A stretch of DNA of 64,000 nucleotides, from positions 8,432,303-8,496,302 of the forward strand of contig SSBO01000009.1 in the NCBI GenBank assembly GCA_005281725.1, given 5' to 3'. Made by a program: the position numbers and the translations under genes. The DNA is from Wuchereria bancrofti (lineage: Eukaryota; Nematoda; Chromadorea; Rhabditida; Onchocercidae). Below the pieces are notes generated by a model. That model saw nothing but the letters and a program-made list of their open reading frames with translations, was not told the origin of the DNA and ran no database searches. Each line of letters starts with the position of its first letter. The first letter of the stretch is position 1. Positions 1-12,537 of the stretch are shown one piece after another.

Positions 1-3000
1 CTTCATATGGATCTATATCCATGAACTTATGAAATGATATAGGCCGTATTCGCTTAAGGTACAACTCTGAATAATCTCCCGGTTGAGCTTGATGAAAGGC
101 TGCAGAGTGAATTATGGGGATGTCAAGACGACGGGCACATATTCCTGAAAATAATGACAAATTCGTCAGGTAAAAGATCGAAGTGAAAGCATGCAAGAAA
201 ATAAAAAAATAGAACTAGCATCATCAAATATTAAGCTTTAAGAATGCCTTATAATACACCGGTAAACATCCACAACAATTTATCAATGTTTAAAAAGGTA
301 ATTATCATTTTAAAATTCAAAATCATGCAGAAGATTAACAAAATTTCAACTTTTAATCTTTGAAATATAAATTTACAATTACAATTCCAGATTTAAAGCT
401 CAAAATTTTTAATAAGGATATGTAAAAGCACTTACCAATAATCATATCATCAGGTGAATCAATACTAGGACAACCACAGGACGCTGTAATCTTTTCTACA
501 GCTTTTCGCGAAAATATCATTCTGCAATTCGAACTTCTAGTCTGTTAACTTAATGATTAATAATATCATATATGATAAATAAAAACTTACCCAGAACCAC
601 CAGTTGGATAATCATATCCTTCACGACCATCAGCACTAAAACCATAACCGTATCTTTCACCAATAATTATTTCCTTCTCCGTATCATAACATGATAAAAG
701 TTCATATAGTCTTGGAACACTACAAACTGACTGATTGCATTTTCGTGCTAATGATGAAAAAATAAAGGGAAGGTATGAAGTGAAACAATTCAGCTCATAT
801 ATATTTCAATCATTAATATATAGGATTAAAAAAAAATTGTATGTATAATAAAGCAAAGCTTACCTTATCAAAGTATCATCATCTGTTACCACCAACCATC
901 TCGTCTTTACCATTTCGTCATTTTTCAAATAATATGACAGTATACCAAAAGTTTTTCCACAATGTCCTGTTTTATTTTAACTAGTTAGAATTTTTTAATT
1001 CAGATTTTAGAGCACTTGATTGTTGGCAAACTTGGCAAAAAAGAAGTATCACAATAGATGAATTTTGTCTGAAAAATCACATAAAGACATCACTTATTTT
1101 CTCATCTCATTTATCAAAAAGCCTTTTTCTAAAGTCTTTCAGATAAGTCATTGTTATAATATGAAAAAAAAAAAAAAAAAAAATTCAAATGAAACATTCA
1201 TTTCGTATATCAGAAAAATACCTCTTCCCGTATTTTGAATGCCAAGATTTACAGTTGGTACATAATGATCTTCCATATCGCTAAAATATTCCACAAATTT
1301 TGCTGTTTTTGCCCAAGTTCGTTTTACAATTACAATACGCGTTTTATGGAACCCGCTGAAGGTTTTGATTGCAAAATAGACATCGTTGTTGGTTATTTTA
1401 TTCATGCACTAAATTTGTGAATTTAGCTCAGTTAATTTTAATTAGACATCATCAACATGAATCATCGGCAAATAAAAAATAATTTATTTTCAGATACTAA
1501 ATTTTCCATCATAATTCCAGCAGTGGATACTTCATAAAACGCTGCGAAGCACACTAACACTACTAGAAAAATTTGAAGCCTTACTATCATTAAAACTTGA
1601 AACAGTAAATATCCTTGAAATTTCCCAATATACTGAAACTAGACTAGAAACATTTAAGTTGTCACTAGACATGAAATGATAATCCTTGATACGACAACTT
1701 TCTATTACTACAATAGCGAATGCTGCTACCCTTTGCAATTCTTCATTTCTTTTTAGTTAAAAGAGGTGACGCATATAAACTACGTAATATGTGAAAAATA
1801 TGAACAGGAATTCTGGAACTGAGCAAACCTGAAAATCCGGCTGTACATATCGAGTAATACATTGCGATTCGTGTTCCAAAAGGCAGAAAGACAGCGTATT
1901 GTTTAATCTGACACCGCGTTTATCTTTTAATAGCCTGGCAAACTACAATCTTTTTTCTTCAATATATCATTTCATTTTAAAATAATCTCTTCAACGATCC
2001 TTTCTGGTAAGAAAAAAAAAATCATTGATTCAGTACATATTCTTTAACCCTTGGCAAAACTTGATAACACTGAGAAATTGTAAAAAAGAAAGGCAGAAAA
2101 AAAAAAGAAATTGATTCATTAATGGAAAAGTACAAAGAATAACCTCATGCTTTGCATCAATCGTGAAGCCCTTCCAGACAAGGGCATCATCATTTTTGAG
2201 TAAAGTCCATGAAAGTGCTAGTCCAGCGGAAAAGTCAGGATAAAAAAAATGCTGCTCATCATCCTCATATTTGAAAAAATGATGAATTATTGTATTCCTG
2301 AAAAAAAGATAGAAAAAAGACTAAACATATGAAAAGTTTCCAATAAAAAATGAAGTAAATGAATGGGAACATACTGTAAATATGGTTCGAAATTTTCAAG
2401 ATTAAATTTATTCCTGTAGTCGCACTTCTCTTTACATTTATCATCATCACTAATATGCTACTGTTTGTAGATATAATAAAACTACTTCGTTATAAGTACT
2501 TTGTGTCTTTTTTAAAAAATACACACAATTGAACATAAGAATCAAAGAATTCACGTTTTATCAGTTAATCCTCGTCCAACTGCATGACCTGCATTACGAT
2601 CAAAATAATTCAAGTATCCGACCAAAGCACTAATATTCACCACTGTATCTGGCTCACAGATAAATAACCAATCCCATGTCTCTTTATATTTTCGAGATAG
2701 ACTGCAAATTATCGTTATTTAGGAAGCTTCAATATCAATATTATACTTTGTTTAGCATTTTGTCTGCCGCAAAACCAACCTTCCCAACATTGGCCAAACT
2801 GCCCAAGCCCCAGTTAGTTCCGGTAGATCCTCATGTGTTCTCAGAATATCGGCATGCTGAAATTCATAAAATTTTAATCAAAATTACAGAGTTGACATCA
2901 ACAATAAACTCTCTGTCATAGCTATCTATTCTAAACTCCTCAAAATGTCTGCAAAATCCAATGAGACATGAGTTATACATAGAAGATGAATAAAGACTAT

Positions 3001-3665
3001 GACTACAATCATAACATAACCATATACTCACCGGCTAAGGTCAAAAAGTAATTTACCATTAAACAGGCTCAATTTTCTCTTTCCAAACTATACGATGGAA
3101 AAAAAAAATGTTAGATGCAAAATAAGGAAGGAAAGTCTGAAACAAAAATAAAAAGGCATCATGAAAACAAGAACGTCATTTTTACCAAATTTGAATTCTT
3201 CGAAATTTGTTCCTTCAGTGAATCGAATAAAACAGAAGTTTTGTGAGCATCGTAGTCAGCATTTTGTGATAAAATCACAAAAAGAATCGAAATTTCATGT
3301 TCGGCCACTGATGCTTCTAATAAAAGTGTAAAGGTTTCACTATGAATGAAACGAATCTTTTTTTATCTATTTGTTGTCAACAAAAGTGCAGTGCATTACC
3401 AACTGGATAACTTATGTGTTAAGACTTAATCCATGCAATTTCAGTTTCAGTGTTAGATTTTAGAAACATGAAAAAAGAAATCAATCAAGTTAAATAGACG
3501 AAATAAGCAGCTTATTTACAAGACTTAAGTCTTGCTAATATCTATGAATAAACAAGTGAAAAAAGAATTAGATGAACTTAAACTAAGCTTACTTCGATCA
3601 TGAATTCCGTAGGCCGAAATCACCCAAATGCACAACAACCCTAACAACATTTTAATTATAATCAT
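1..3665 (-). CDS. B3GLCT: Beta-1,3-glucosyltransferase (B3GLCT type, GT31), 3' end outside the window
   Basis: Exons on the minus strand: 3593-3665, 3186-3316, 3032-3087, 2888-2948, 2780-2856, 2555-2701, 2375-2449, 2144-2297, 1829-1907, 1498-1553, 1222-1408, 864-966, 591-719, 436-521 and 1-144. All junctions are in phase and give at least 519 residues. The first exon encodes an N-terminal signal peptide ([14 protein letters not shown]), so the protein enters the ER. The C-terminal half carries the family hallmarks in order: the WDWLF..EPDT strand, YPDFSAG, DAKHE, the metal-binding VVTDDDT near residues 394-396, IGERYGYG, and [13 protein letters not shown]. The family adds glucose to O-fucose on thrombospondin type 1 repeats during ER quality control. 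The C-terminal ER-retention signal would lie off the left edge. Exons 1829-1907 and 1498-1553 are the least certain. Identification is by recognised motifs; the substrate is inferred from the family. Confidence 0.93.
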
Positions 3666-4675
3666 GAACTTCACAAGATAAACATGCCATCCTTTATTAT
3701 AAACCGAACTAACTCTGCAAATATATAGGTCTAAAATTTTGGTTATTTAATAAACAGAACAGTAAGAAAAGGTTTGATTAGACTTTTAGAAGAGTTTTTT
3801 GGCCGAAACATTTCATCAAGCACTTTACACAACTGAAGACTCCTTTTCTTTTTAAAGCATAAAAAGATGGGAAAAGAATTTCAACCAATAAAACATTTGC
3901 AAAGTTTAACAAATCATATTTTAAATACATATTTATATATTTTAGATAGCCATCTACAGCTGTTGCTCAAGCGTAATAGGAGCACTAAAATCAACACGAT
4001 ATTTTGTATGGTCACTCATAATAAGTAAAATGATAAGGATGTATCCTGTAATGAAACAATGTTTTATGTTTTTATAAGTATTTTATAAATTAAGTTAAAA
4101 GTAACAAGTCATACAATTGACCCAACTTTACAGCAGTTCGTCAGAAATCATAAGATATGAATAGCGCTGATGAATGCCTTTCTTCCGGTAAGTGATCCCA
4201 TCACTGGAACAACGAATTTTCGAGATTCAAATTTCTCCACATGAAGGATTCCCATTGAAACTTGAATGTCACAAAAAAAAAAAAAAAAATTCGACATTAA
4301 TTCTCAAAAAAGGCAATAATCAAGGCTTCCTTTGCATAGATGTATTACTGCAAAATGACATTAATTGGATAAGAGAATAAGTGGAACGTATATTAATTGA
4401 AACTCAAATGTTTCGAGAATATGTACAAAGAACAACACTTAAGCATATAACTAATACATTAGTAATCTATTCCCGTTTCTACAAATGAATCAATCCATCG
4501 ACTAGTACTTTAACAATTACTAAACCAATATGAAAACAATTCCAAATTACATTAAATTAATTAACATAAACAAGTTTAAATTGCTTCACATGATGAGACA
4601 ACAACTACATAACTTTTCCTCATTTTAAGTTAAGACATATTTTCGGATCTTACTTTTGGAAGCAAAAAATAATAA
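3666..4675. other. Intergenic, B3GLCT 5' flank
   Basis: About 1 kb of AT-rich DNA lies between the RAB5IF stop codon and the B3GLCT start on the same strand. I see no coding exon. It should hold the RAB5IF 3' UTR and the B3GLCT promoter or trans-splice acceptor, but no site can be picked with confidence. Confidence 0.5.
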
Positions 4676-5748
4676 TCAATTAAAATGTGAAGCAGAATAA
4701 ACGCCTATCCATGAAACCATAAATGTTGCAAATGCAGATCCAAAACCTTCTTTTGCTAATTCCCAAAATCCACCTAAAGAATCTTCGTCCACCTGAAATG
4801 AGTTTCATTTAATTTAAATCGAGTCAAACAAGCTTTTCTCTTTCATATTATTTGAAAAATTCACGTAAATCTTACAAAAATGTGGTCAATATACGGACAC
4901 AAAGGTTTCAAAAAAGATATTAAGGTATGATTTCTCACAGTAATTACTTTTTACTACATTTCAGCACATACAACGAAAAGTGCAACAATTGATGGAAAAG
5001 AAAGTAGGACTAGTAAAATACTAACATGAGAAAATTGTTATTTAAATAGTACGATTAAAGAGTAAGCAAAACACAGATATAATAACAAACCTTCTGAAAA
5101 GTGGTAGCATATAATTGACCAGCCGCGGTAGAAATTACGATATAGAGGACAATAGCCAGAAAGCCGTGTAGAGGTATGAAACCCCAAAAAATACCAATTA
5201 TAAGTGCAAGAAGTTGCCTTCCCCAATACAATACATCCAATAATTCATCTTTATCGGGCCATTCACTTCCGCTTATCAACGCTTTGGCCAACTAAGAAGA
5301 TAATGAACGATATATGTGAGCTATGCATGCCGCGGGTTCGACCGCATGAACTTCGTAATTTTGCAGCTGAATCATGCATATGAGGCTTCGAATCAGGAAA
5401 AAATCTAATGGGCAAATTTCTTGACTAAAATAATGGATCCATGCATACCGATGGTTACAAGCGTTGTCACATCACATATTTCACATGATGGTGTGACCCT
5501 TCGATGTAAATAAAAATTATCCCATGCAAAGAAATAACATTGTTGGAACTGGAAAATAAAACTGGACCTGAATGAAATACCTTACTATCTTATCAAAACA
5601 ACCACTTCACATGGCATCATTTTATGAGATTAAGTCATCTGATATTTTATAGTAAAAAAAAGGGAAAAAAACTATGAAAAATTACCGTTTTTTTCCAGTG
5701 AACAGTTTCGGAATTAGTTTGCAGCTGTGAATTCTTCTTCGATGACAT
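4676..5748 (-). CDS. RAB5IF: RAB5IF/C20orf24-family ER membrane protein
   Basis: Three exons on the minus strand, 5686-5748, 5091-5291 and 4676-4792, join in phase 0 to give a complete 126-residue protein, close to the size of the human protein. It begins MSSKKNSQ, followed by the family block EWPDKDELLDVLYWGRQ, two adjacent hydrophobic segments (LLALIIGIFWGFIPL and FLAIVLYIVI), then the conserved DEDSLGGFWELAKEGF and a third hydrophobic segment ending SWIGVYSASHFN. Family members are small ER multipass membrane proteins. In mammals the protein partners TMCO1 in the multipass translocon and has also been reported as a respiratory supercomplex assembly factor. It lies upstream of B3GLCT on the same strand with a spacing of about 1 kb, long for a nematode operon. 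The start is the only in-frame Met of exon 1. Confidence 0.95.
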
Positions 5749-8001
5749 TATTACAATTCGTATTTTAATTTGTTATATGATCTAAAATCATATAAGTTTG
5801 ACTTGCAAAACGATATTTACATTCAAAAATAGTACTGCAAATCTATAAATTAATATTAAACAATAGCATCACACATTCATCCTAAGATAAATCTTTCATC
5901 CAATCTTAATTAATTTTATGGTATCTTCGGATGCACAAAACTTCCAAAACTAAACTATAGCTAGGCCTATAATATCTATGGAAATTATATATTTAAAATC
6001 CGAAAAACAATTGTCTTTAAACCACCCAAATGATTTTGCCATGTTTTACATGAAAAATGATTATAGTAGGATTTTCACAACATTACGAAACTCACAAAGA
6101 CCATATAATCAACAGAGAGAAAAATAGAAAGAGGGAGAGAGAGAAGGAGAGAGAGTGAACTCATTATTTGTCAGATTTACTCATCGACTTATCACATTTA
6201 CTTAACACTCTAACACACGCACTATCACTCATATATCATTCCCTCTTCCACTCAACAATCTATTCAAACTAAAGAAAAGCACAGGTTAGGTGCTCAGTTG
6301 CAAAAAAAAATCAAACGAAAAGATGCGCAACGCTACGTGTAGAGCGTTCTTTACCACCCAGTAATTGCATCAATGATATCACTGATAACGATGGCATCAC
6401 TATAGTTTACTTACTTACTTATAAATATCATTTGAAAAATTTTCTTGAATCAACTAAATTTAGCTATTATTAGTATCACCATCGGAAGCTATAGTAATGC
6501 CATCGTTATCAGGGATAGCGGGCGCATACCATAAACTTTGGTTTTACTAACTTTACTCTTTAATTGGTTTTACCGTAGATTTTAACTGATTTTATTGTTG
6601 ATATCTTTACTATAGATTAATTTAACAATCTTATCACCACAGCACCTGATAATATAATGATATTTATGATAAATGTACGTTTTTCATTTACTCCAAATAA
6701 TTGTATCGTATTCCTTAATCATTTGATAATTTCAGTTATTGGAAATGCAATGGAATATGCGTTAAATTTGCTCAAATATCATATATGCATGCCGATAATC
6801 CTATCTGTAATTAATTATGCAATCATTAGTTGAAATTTTGACTCTTCAATTCGGTTGAATTAATTTGGCTAATGTTGTCGGAAAGATCAAATTATGATGT
6901 TTCGAAATAAATTTGTGTTAGATCCATATATCTCAATCAATAAATCATTTATTCGGTGCTCATTTCCCAATGTTAAAGTTTGTTAACAAAGAAATATGTT
7001 CATTGTTTATATTGAAAATTGATTCTAATTTCATTGTAAAGGTTAAAGGTTGTTCCAGCGTGATAGCTAAACTAAGATTCAATTATTTAAAAGAGATTTT
7101 GGTCCTAGTGAATCCTTCCTGAATCAAAGGAATACCATAGATAGCAATGATAAATCACTCATAACTACCCCATAACATCCAAGAAAATCTCTCCTAAAAA
7201 TGAAATCAACTATTACCAATCAAATGTTCGATTGTGCCAAGAAGTCAAAGCTTCCGAAACAAAAACAGAAATTCACAATAAATATAGCTATATTATTTAA
7301 ATTTATTTTCTTTCTTTATTCCCATGCATTTCCAACGAGATATTTCGGTCCGACTTTCAGTTAAGCATAGACTATGTGATAATTAGTATATTTTCCTTCT
7401 TGAAGCAAGAAAACGATTTATCTATTCATGGAGGAAGACAGTATTTACAATGTAGTAATTTAGTAATTAAGTAAAAAAATACACTTGATTAATTAAATGA
7501 CACCAAACTTTCTTTCATATTACATAAACATTCAATCACCAATTACTGTGCTCAGTGAATTTCTTATACATTTCAAATTAAATTTGAATCAGTTAGTAAT
7601 TTGTAACTTATTTGCGAATTTTCCCGTTTATTTTTATTGATATCAAATAAATTTTTAAATCCCCAACGAAATAAATGAGCAAAGCATTTTAATTTTCAAT
7701 GATGAGAATTTTATCTTCACTTTTTTGGAGGTTTTCATTATTTTAGGAAAGTGTAATGCAAGGACAGAAAGTGAATTATAATAGATTGAAGAAATTTTTA
7801 GATGGACGGAATAGCAACCAGAACAGATTTTATGAAAAAATAGGACAATTTCTGCTTTTAAAAGTGAAGTAATTGACAGTAATGTTTACATTCTTAGTAT
7901 CATTGCATAAACCGAAATGCTTGTAACATCTTTCGGATCATTTTTCACTAAGTTATTTCTTTTAAATATATTGAAATGACAAATTCCAAAATGATTCCGT
8001 A
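5749..8001. other. Intergenic region with GA-rich tract
   Basis: No supported exon. A purine-rich GA tract (6113-6158) is followed by a TTACTTACTTACTTA run near 6409 and the inverted repeat listed separately. The rest is AT-rich sequence between the RAB5IF 5' end and the RNase H gene 3' end. Confidence 0.5.
6376..6518. repeat. Inverted repeat with 30-bp arms
   Basis: Arm 6376-6405 and arm 6489-6518 are reverse complements at about 26 of 30 positions, sharing the core TGATAACGATGGCAT. The loop is about 83 bp. The arrangement could be a tiny MITE-like element or a hairpin; no target-site duplication is evident. Confidence 0.6.
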
Positions 8002-8982
8002 TTAACGCCTTCGTCGTCTGGAATATTTCCCTGGGATGTATGCACTTCGACTACGATAATGATCCCTGGAATTAATACGTCTGGAACGTCTGCAATTTCT
8101 TGATCGTGAACGTGACCGTGAACGTGAATGTGAACGGCGATGGTTGTATGATAATATATCATGAAATGGTGGTGCGCTACGTGATCGTGCCAATCGAGCA
8201 GCCATAGTTGCCCGACGAGCTAAATTGTTTGCCTAAAATGAGCAATAAGAAAATGTCAGCTTCAAGTGAATGTCTGTTTTACTTTGTGAAATTAAACCAC
8301 AATGTATAAATCTGAACAAAATTTTGTGTGGATTATATGTTTTTGCAAAAATTTGTGGGAATTTTTGCTAACTTATGCAAACATTTGACATCAATATTTC
8401 CATCTTTAAGCTATTCAAAAGAAATTCAATCATTTTTTAAAAGGCAAAAAGATTTGACTTGTTCATTTCCGTGCTCTCCTTCATGACCAAAAACATGTTC
8501 AAATTGTACACCATTTGGAAATTTTCTCGCTAATCGTTTCAATTTAAAATATTCTTCGTGAAATCGTCCATTATAACCATCATTATTCATTGCATATATA
8601 AGCGGTAGAAAGTCAGTACGCAATATGATATTTTCACCTCTAGCAAAAACGTGAAAGAAAAAAATAAATTTCAATTGTTTGAATTAATCAGAGCAAAAAA
8701 AAAAAAACCCTTGTGATAATAACGAAAACTATTCTAGTACTGATAAATATATATCGCTTACAAGTAGCATTTGTGTATTTGGTGATTAGCAACTTAATTT
8801 TACTTGTACAAATTCCATTTTCGTAGTGATTTCAGCGCTGTCTTAGCTGCAATTATCTCAGCCAATCCACTATTATGCTCATGGCCATGAATTGCCTTAC
8901 TTTTATTTAAAGGATGATTGGGTCCAAAATAAATGCCAATACCAGATGCGCAATGATCAATGCAGGAACCATCGGTGTAAAT
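8002..8982 (-). CDS. RNase H1-like protein with C-terminal Arg/Ser tail, 5' end unresolved
   Basis: Minus-strand exons 8804-8982, 8459-8639 and 8002-8232 join in phase and give 196 residues to the stop. The RNase H fold is read from IYTDGSC (first Asp), NSGLAEIIAAKTAL (Glu), IILRTDFLPLIYAMN (second Asp) and the His motif GHEGEHGNE. The position normally holding the fourth carboxylate (GNEEAD in relatives) reads GNEQAN here, an Asp-to-Asn change right at an exon junction. After the fold comes a basic Arg/Ser tail of about 65 residues with alternating RS dipeptides, ending RRRRR. RNase H1 removes RNA from RNA:DNA hybrids; the RS tail suggests nuclear-speckle or splicing-factor association, which is inference. 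The donor after 8459 (GTCAAA) is weak and the acceptor before 8982 (TTTCAAG) is unusual. Upstream exons, possibly near 9030-9115, could not be fixed. Confidence 0.8.
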
Positions 8983-9152
8983 CTTGAAATAATTGGTAAA
9001 AACTTGTGGTTTAATATATTATATATGGTGAATCCTTATCACTCTCTTTACTCTTCGATAAATCTATTAAGGTTACGGTATAGTAATTTGTTGAGGGGAA
9101 TGCTCCAAGTTGCATCCTATTGAAATTATTGAAATTTGCAATTATCATTCAT

Positions 9153-9341
9153 TTAATTTTCGATTATCAGACATTGAAACATTTTATGAGCCAGAAAAAA
9201 AAAAGGACACACAACAACAGGTGGTAATTCGGTTGTATTCGTATCAGTTCGGATGGATCCGTTGGATTTTGTAGTTCCATCGGTATCAGTAGTGGTTGAA
9301 TGTGTTGTTTGCGTCCTTTCTGAAATATATGAAATAAACAC
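9153..9341 (-). other. Possible Thr/Ser-rich exon
   Basis: A minus-strand open stretch follows tandem acceptor-like TTTTCAG and TATTTCAG sequences near 9320-9345. It encodes a Thr-rich peptide (HSTTTDTDGTTKSNGS and following) ending PPVVVCP. It is nearly identical at 17915-18060, where the gap truncates it. No gene model connects it to anything, so it may be an orphan exon or chance. Conservation between two near-identical haplotypes is weak evidence for coding. Confidence 0.25.
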
Positions 9342-10249
9342 TGAAAAGATCAGAGTTACATTCCAAAATCCTTAAATAAAATCATTCAAATGAATTAAAT
9401 CCAAGTTTAAATACCTTCAAGCATTCTATTTAGTAGCGAAAACATCCCAGGAAAACTATTCCAGCTAGTACTACAATGTATTAGATTATATACCGAACGA
9501 AGCATTAGTGAATTATATGTTAAAATAACCGATAACCAAATAAACAACCATCTTTATAAATGATTATTTTAAAAATTTGCATAGTTCCTTATTACTTAAT
9601 AATGCAGTCGCAAAGTACTTTCCCACATAAAATGAGTGGGAATAAAGTGGAACTCGATTATATGAAATCTAATACACAATTGAAAAAAAAAAGTTAATTA
9701 AATTAAGTAATTCAAGGATAATCTGAAAGTGAACTACCCCTGTTCATTCAGTCTAAACCGGTCATTCATCATTTTATATCTTCTCCTCACACTTTCCTTT
9801 TCTCTCTTGGAAAGTTCAGTTTATTAATAAAAATATCCGAAATCGAATAATTGTAACATTCAAGTTCTACAATCATTTCTCATAAGCAAAAGATTATTAA
9901 TGATTCCCAATAAAAATTTTTGAAACTACCGTATTCCTCCTCAGTTTTTGGCGACATTTCATTTTAAAATCACGATTGCTATTATTTGTCTGCACATGCA
10001 AACTGTGTTCTGAATTATCCAATCAAAAGAATGAAAAAAAAATCGAACGTAAAATATGATATGTGCATAACATTTAAGATATTATAAATTTTATAAATTA
10101 ACGAATGCAAAAATGTCAATTTGGATCAGTTTTCATTTAAATATATGTTTGAAATTCAAACAGTCTTAGATAAATTTATTTAATAAATTCAAAAAAATCA
10201 ATCTTAAATTCAATCAAAACATAAATTAGCCATTGTTGTAATTTTTAAT

Positions 10250-10460
10250 GGTGTCAAATGATAATGACACAATCGGAGTGAAATGCCGGATATGGAAATG
10301 CAGGAAATACTACCGTATTTCCACTTTTTTTTTTGTGGATGTGTTGAGTAAAGATGAATTTATTAGTCGGTAAGTAATTTTAGATTTAATTTTGTTATTA
10401 CAATCATCTATGATTACAAATTTTATTAATCTAATCGTTATTTAATTTGGAATCCAAAAA
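10250..10460 (+). pseudogene. Relic of the RING-like gene (version A)
   Basis: 10250-10370 aligns with exon 1 of the intact gene at 18638-18778 (shared NDND/NDNG start and the CRI zinc-ligand context), but most of the zinc-ligand codons have been lost through internal deletion and substitutions. The next 85 bp match an intron of the intact gene at 21345-21430, so about 2.6 kb covering several exons is missing. No zinc-finger exon downstream survives. This is a deleted allele or paralogue. Confidence 0.8.
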
Positions 10461-11102
10461 GAAAATACGCTCATAAGAGTGACAATTAGATTGAAATACC
10501 TATACAATATTCCGACATTATAAGTAAATTTCAAATCTAAGTTTTACTATCAGACTGGAAAATGTTAACAGTAAAACTGGTAACAATTTTCAAAATAATA
10601 AGCGATGAACGTATTCTTTGTTAACAAACTGTACTGAAAAATGAGGCGGATGGATAACTTAGCTACAATTGGAAATGTTGAATAAATGATTTCTTGCTTG
10701 AAATATGAAATCGAAGCAGTTTTTTATTTGTCTAAGGAATATTCGACATATTATAATTCGACTTTCCTGACAATCACTAATTAAAATTACCAATTATTAT
10801 TATTTTTTTTTCATTTTCTTTTCATTTACACCAAAAAAAGTATTTTATTACGATCGCTTTTTATTCATTATGAATGCAATGAAAATCAATAAATATTTAG
10901 CTAATTTCTGTTTCTAATTAATAAGACAGCAATTATTTGATGTAATTTCTAAAAAAAAAAAAAAAAATGAGAACAAATTTCTTGCAATTTGATTTGAATT
11001 TTTTATAATTTTCGTTTTCTATCTTTATTATTATTTAAATTGTAGTGTTTTGCATCAGTTTCTTCTAATTAAATATTCAAACTAAATCAATACTAAAAAC
11101 TT

Positions 11103-12537
11103 AAGTAATTGATTTTGGAGTTTGAAAATAGATTTTAAATATAGTTGAATTGATTAAAAAAAATGCATGGGATTAAATTAAAAGTACATATTTCTAGGAA
11201 AAAAAGTGCAAAATGAGAAAAGACTTTTTCGTTTCCAACGAATTGGCGAGTGTATAAAATATGACACTTTAAATTTTAATAAACTTGACAAGACCGTTGG
11301 TGTTGAAATAATTTAATTTTAAATGAAGCAACAAAATGTAAATACATTAAATTTCTTAATTATTTATTTATTTAATTATTACTGTATATGTAAATAATTT
11401 GTTATTATTAAAATTTGCTACGGCAAAGTTTTTTACAAGTCAATATGGAGATTCAACAATTCGAAAATTTGATGCTAGCGCATATTTTCTCTTATTAATT
11501 TAAACATACTTTTAAATTCATTTTCCTGTTTAGACAATTTACTTAATTAATTAAAATATCCAATTCAATTCTGGTATTGTCATAGATTATTGATCATAAT
11601 GAAAATTCAAATCATTAAAATTTTTTTATTCGCATCATAAAAGATAATTATGTTAGTGTACTAGAAAAAGTGTGCAGCTCATAAATGTTAATACTTTTTA
11701 AATCCATTTGAAAATTTTATTTTATTCAATTTTAACGAATTATTTAAACGCAACCATTACTTTCTGTGGAGTGGTAAACAAACGGTAGTGGGAAAGTTTT
11801 TCATATTATATTAGTGGTGATAAAGTGATAAGATTAATTGGTCATTGCAATCATTACAATAAATACAAATTTCGTTCCTAGTTAAAATTTTCTCCGCAAA
11901 ATGCACTTACCATATGATTAAATTAGGTTAAAGGAAATCAGAAAAAAAGAAAAATATAAGCAAAAAAATTGTAAAAATTTGAGTATATAAACATGATATT
12001 TTAGCTATTTAATTATAGATAATATTAAAACTAATAAATGTTTAACTGTTGATAGCATTGAAATTAAAGTTAATATATAAATTTGAAATGGCTTATTAAA
12101 CTATCGATCAACAATTTTCAAGCAATAGGTAGCAATGATCCTACTGATTAATTTAATTTTTGTTTTTTTTTTTTTGAAAAATATTAGTGAGTAAAATAAG
12201 TACTTCCTTTTTTTTGTTTATTTATATTTTGTACGATTAATTTATTCGATTTACAAATAATCTAATTTAACAAGAGTTATTCGCTGTAGTTTGCTTGATT
12301 CACACGATTTTCGTCCTAATCATTCTTTTGCTTATTTATTTTATTTTGTTTATCTGTTTTTAGATTTAATTAATTTAATTTAACATACCAAAAATGTTAC
12401 TTATTCATTATGTCTTATCTGTTCTAGCTATCAATTAAATTCCATCCAATTAAAAAAAATTTCTTCTTCATTTAATGATATTAAATTTTTTCCTTCAAAT
12501 TTCTTCGTTTAATGATGTTAAATCGAGAAATATTATT
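11103..12537. other. AT-rich non-coding, diverged version A
   Basis: No exon seen. The sequence is a diverged counterpart of 23874-25826, recognisable by shared short blocks and order rather than close identity. Confidence 0.4.

Noticed and set aside
3665..5748. Operon of RAB5IF and B3GLCT
   Set aside because: Same strand, but about 1 kb apart, longer than typical nematode operon spacing, and no SL2-type signal identified.
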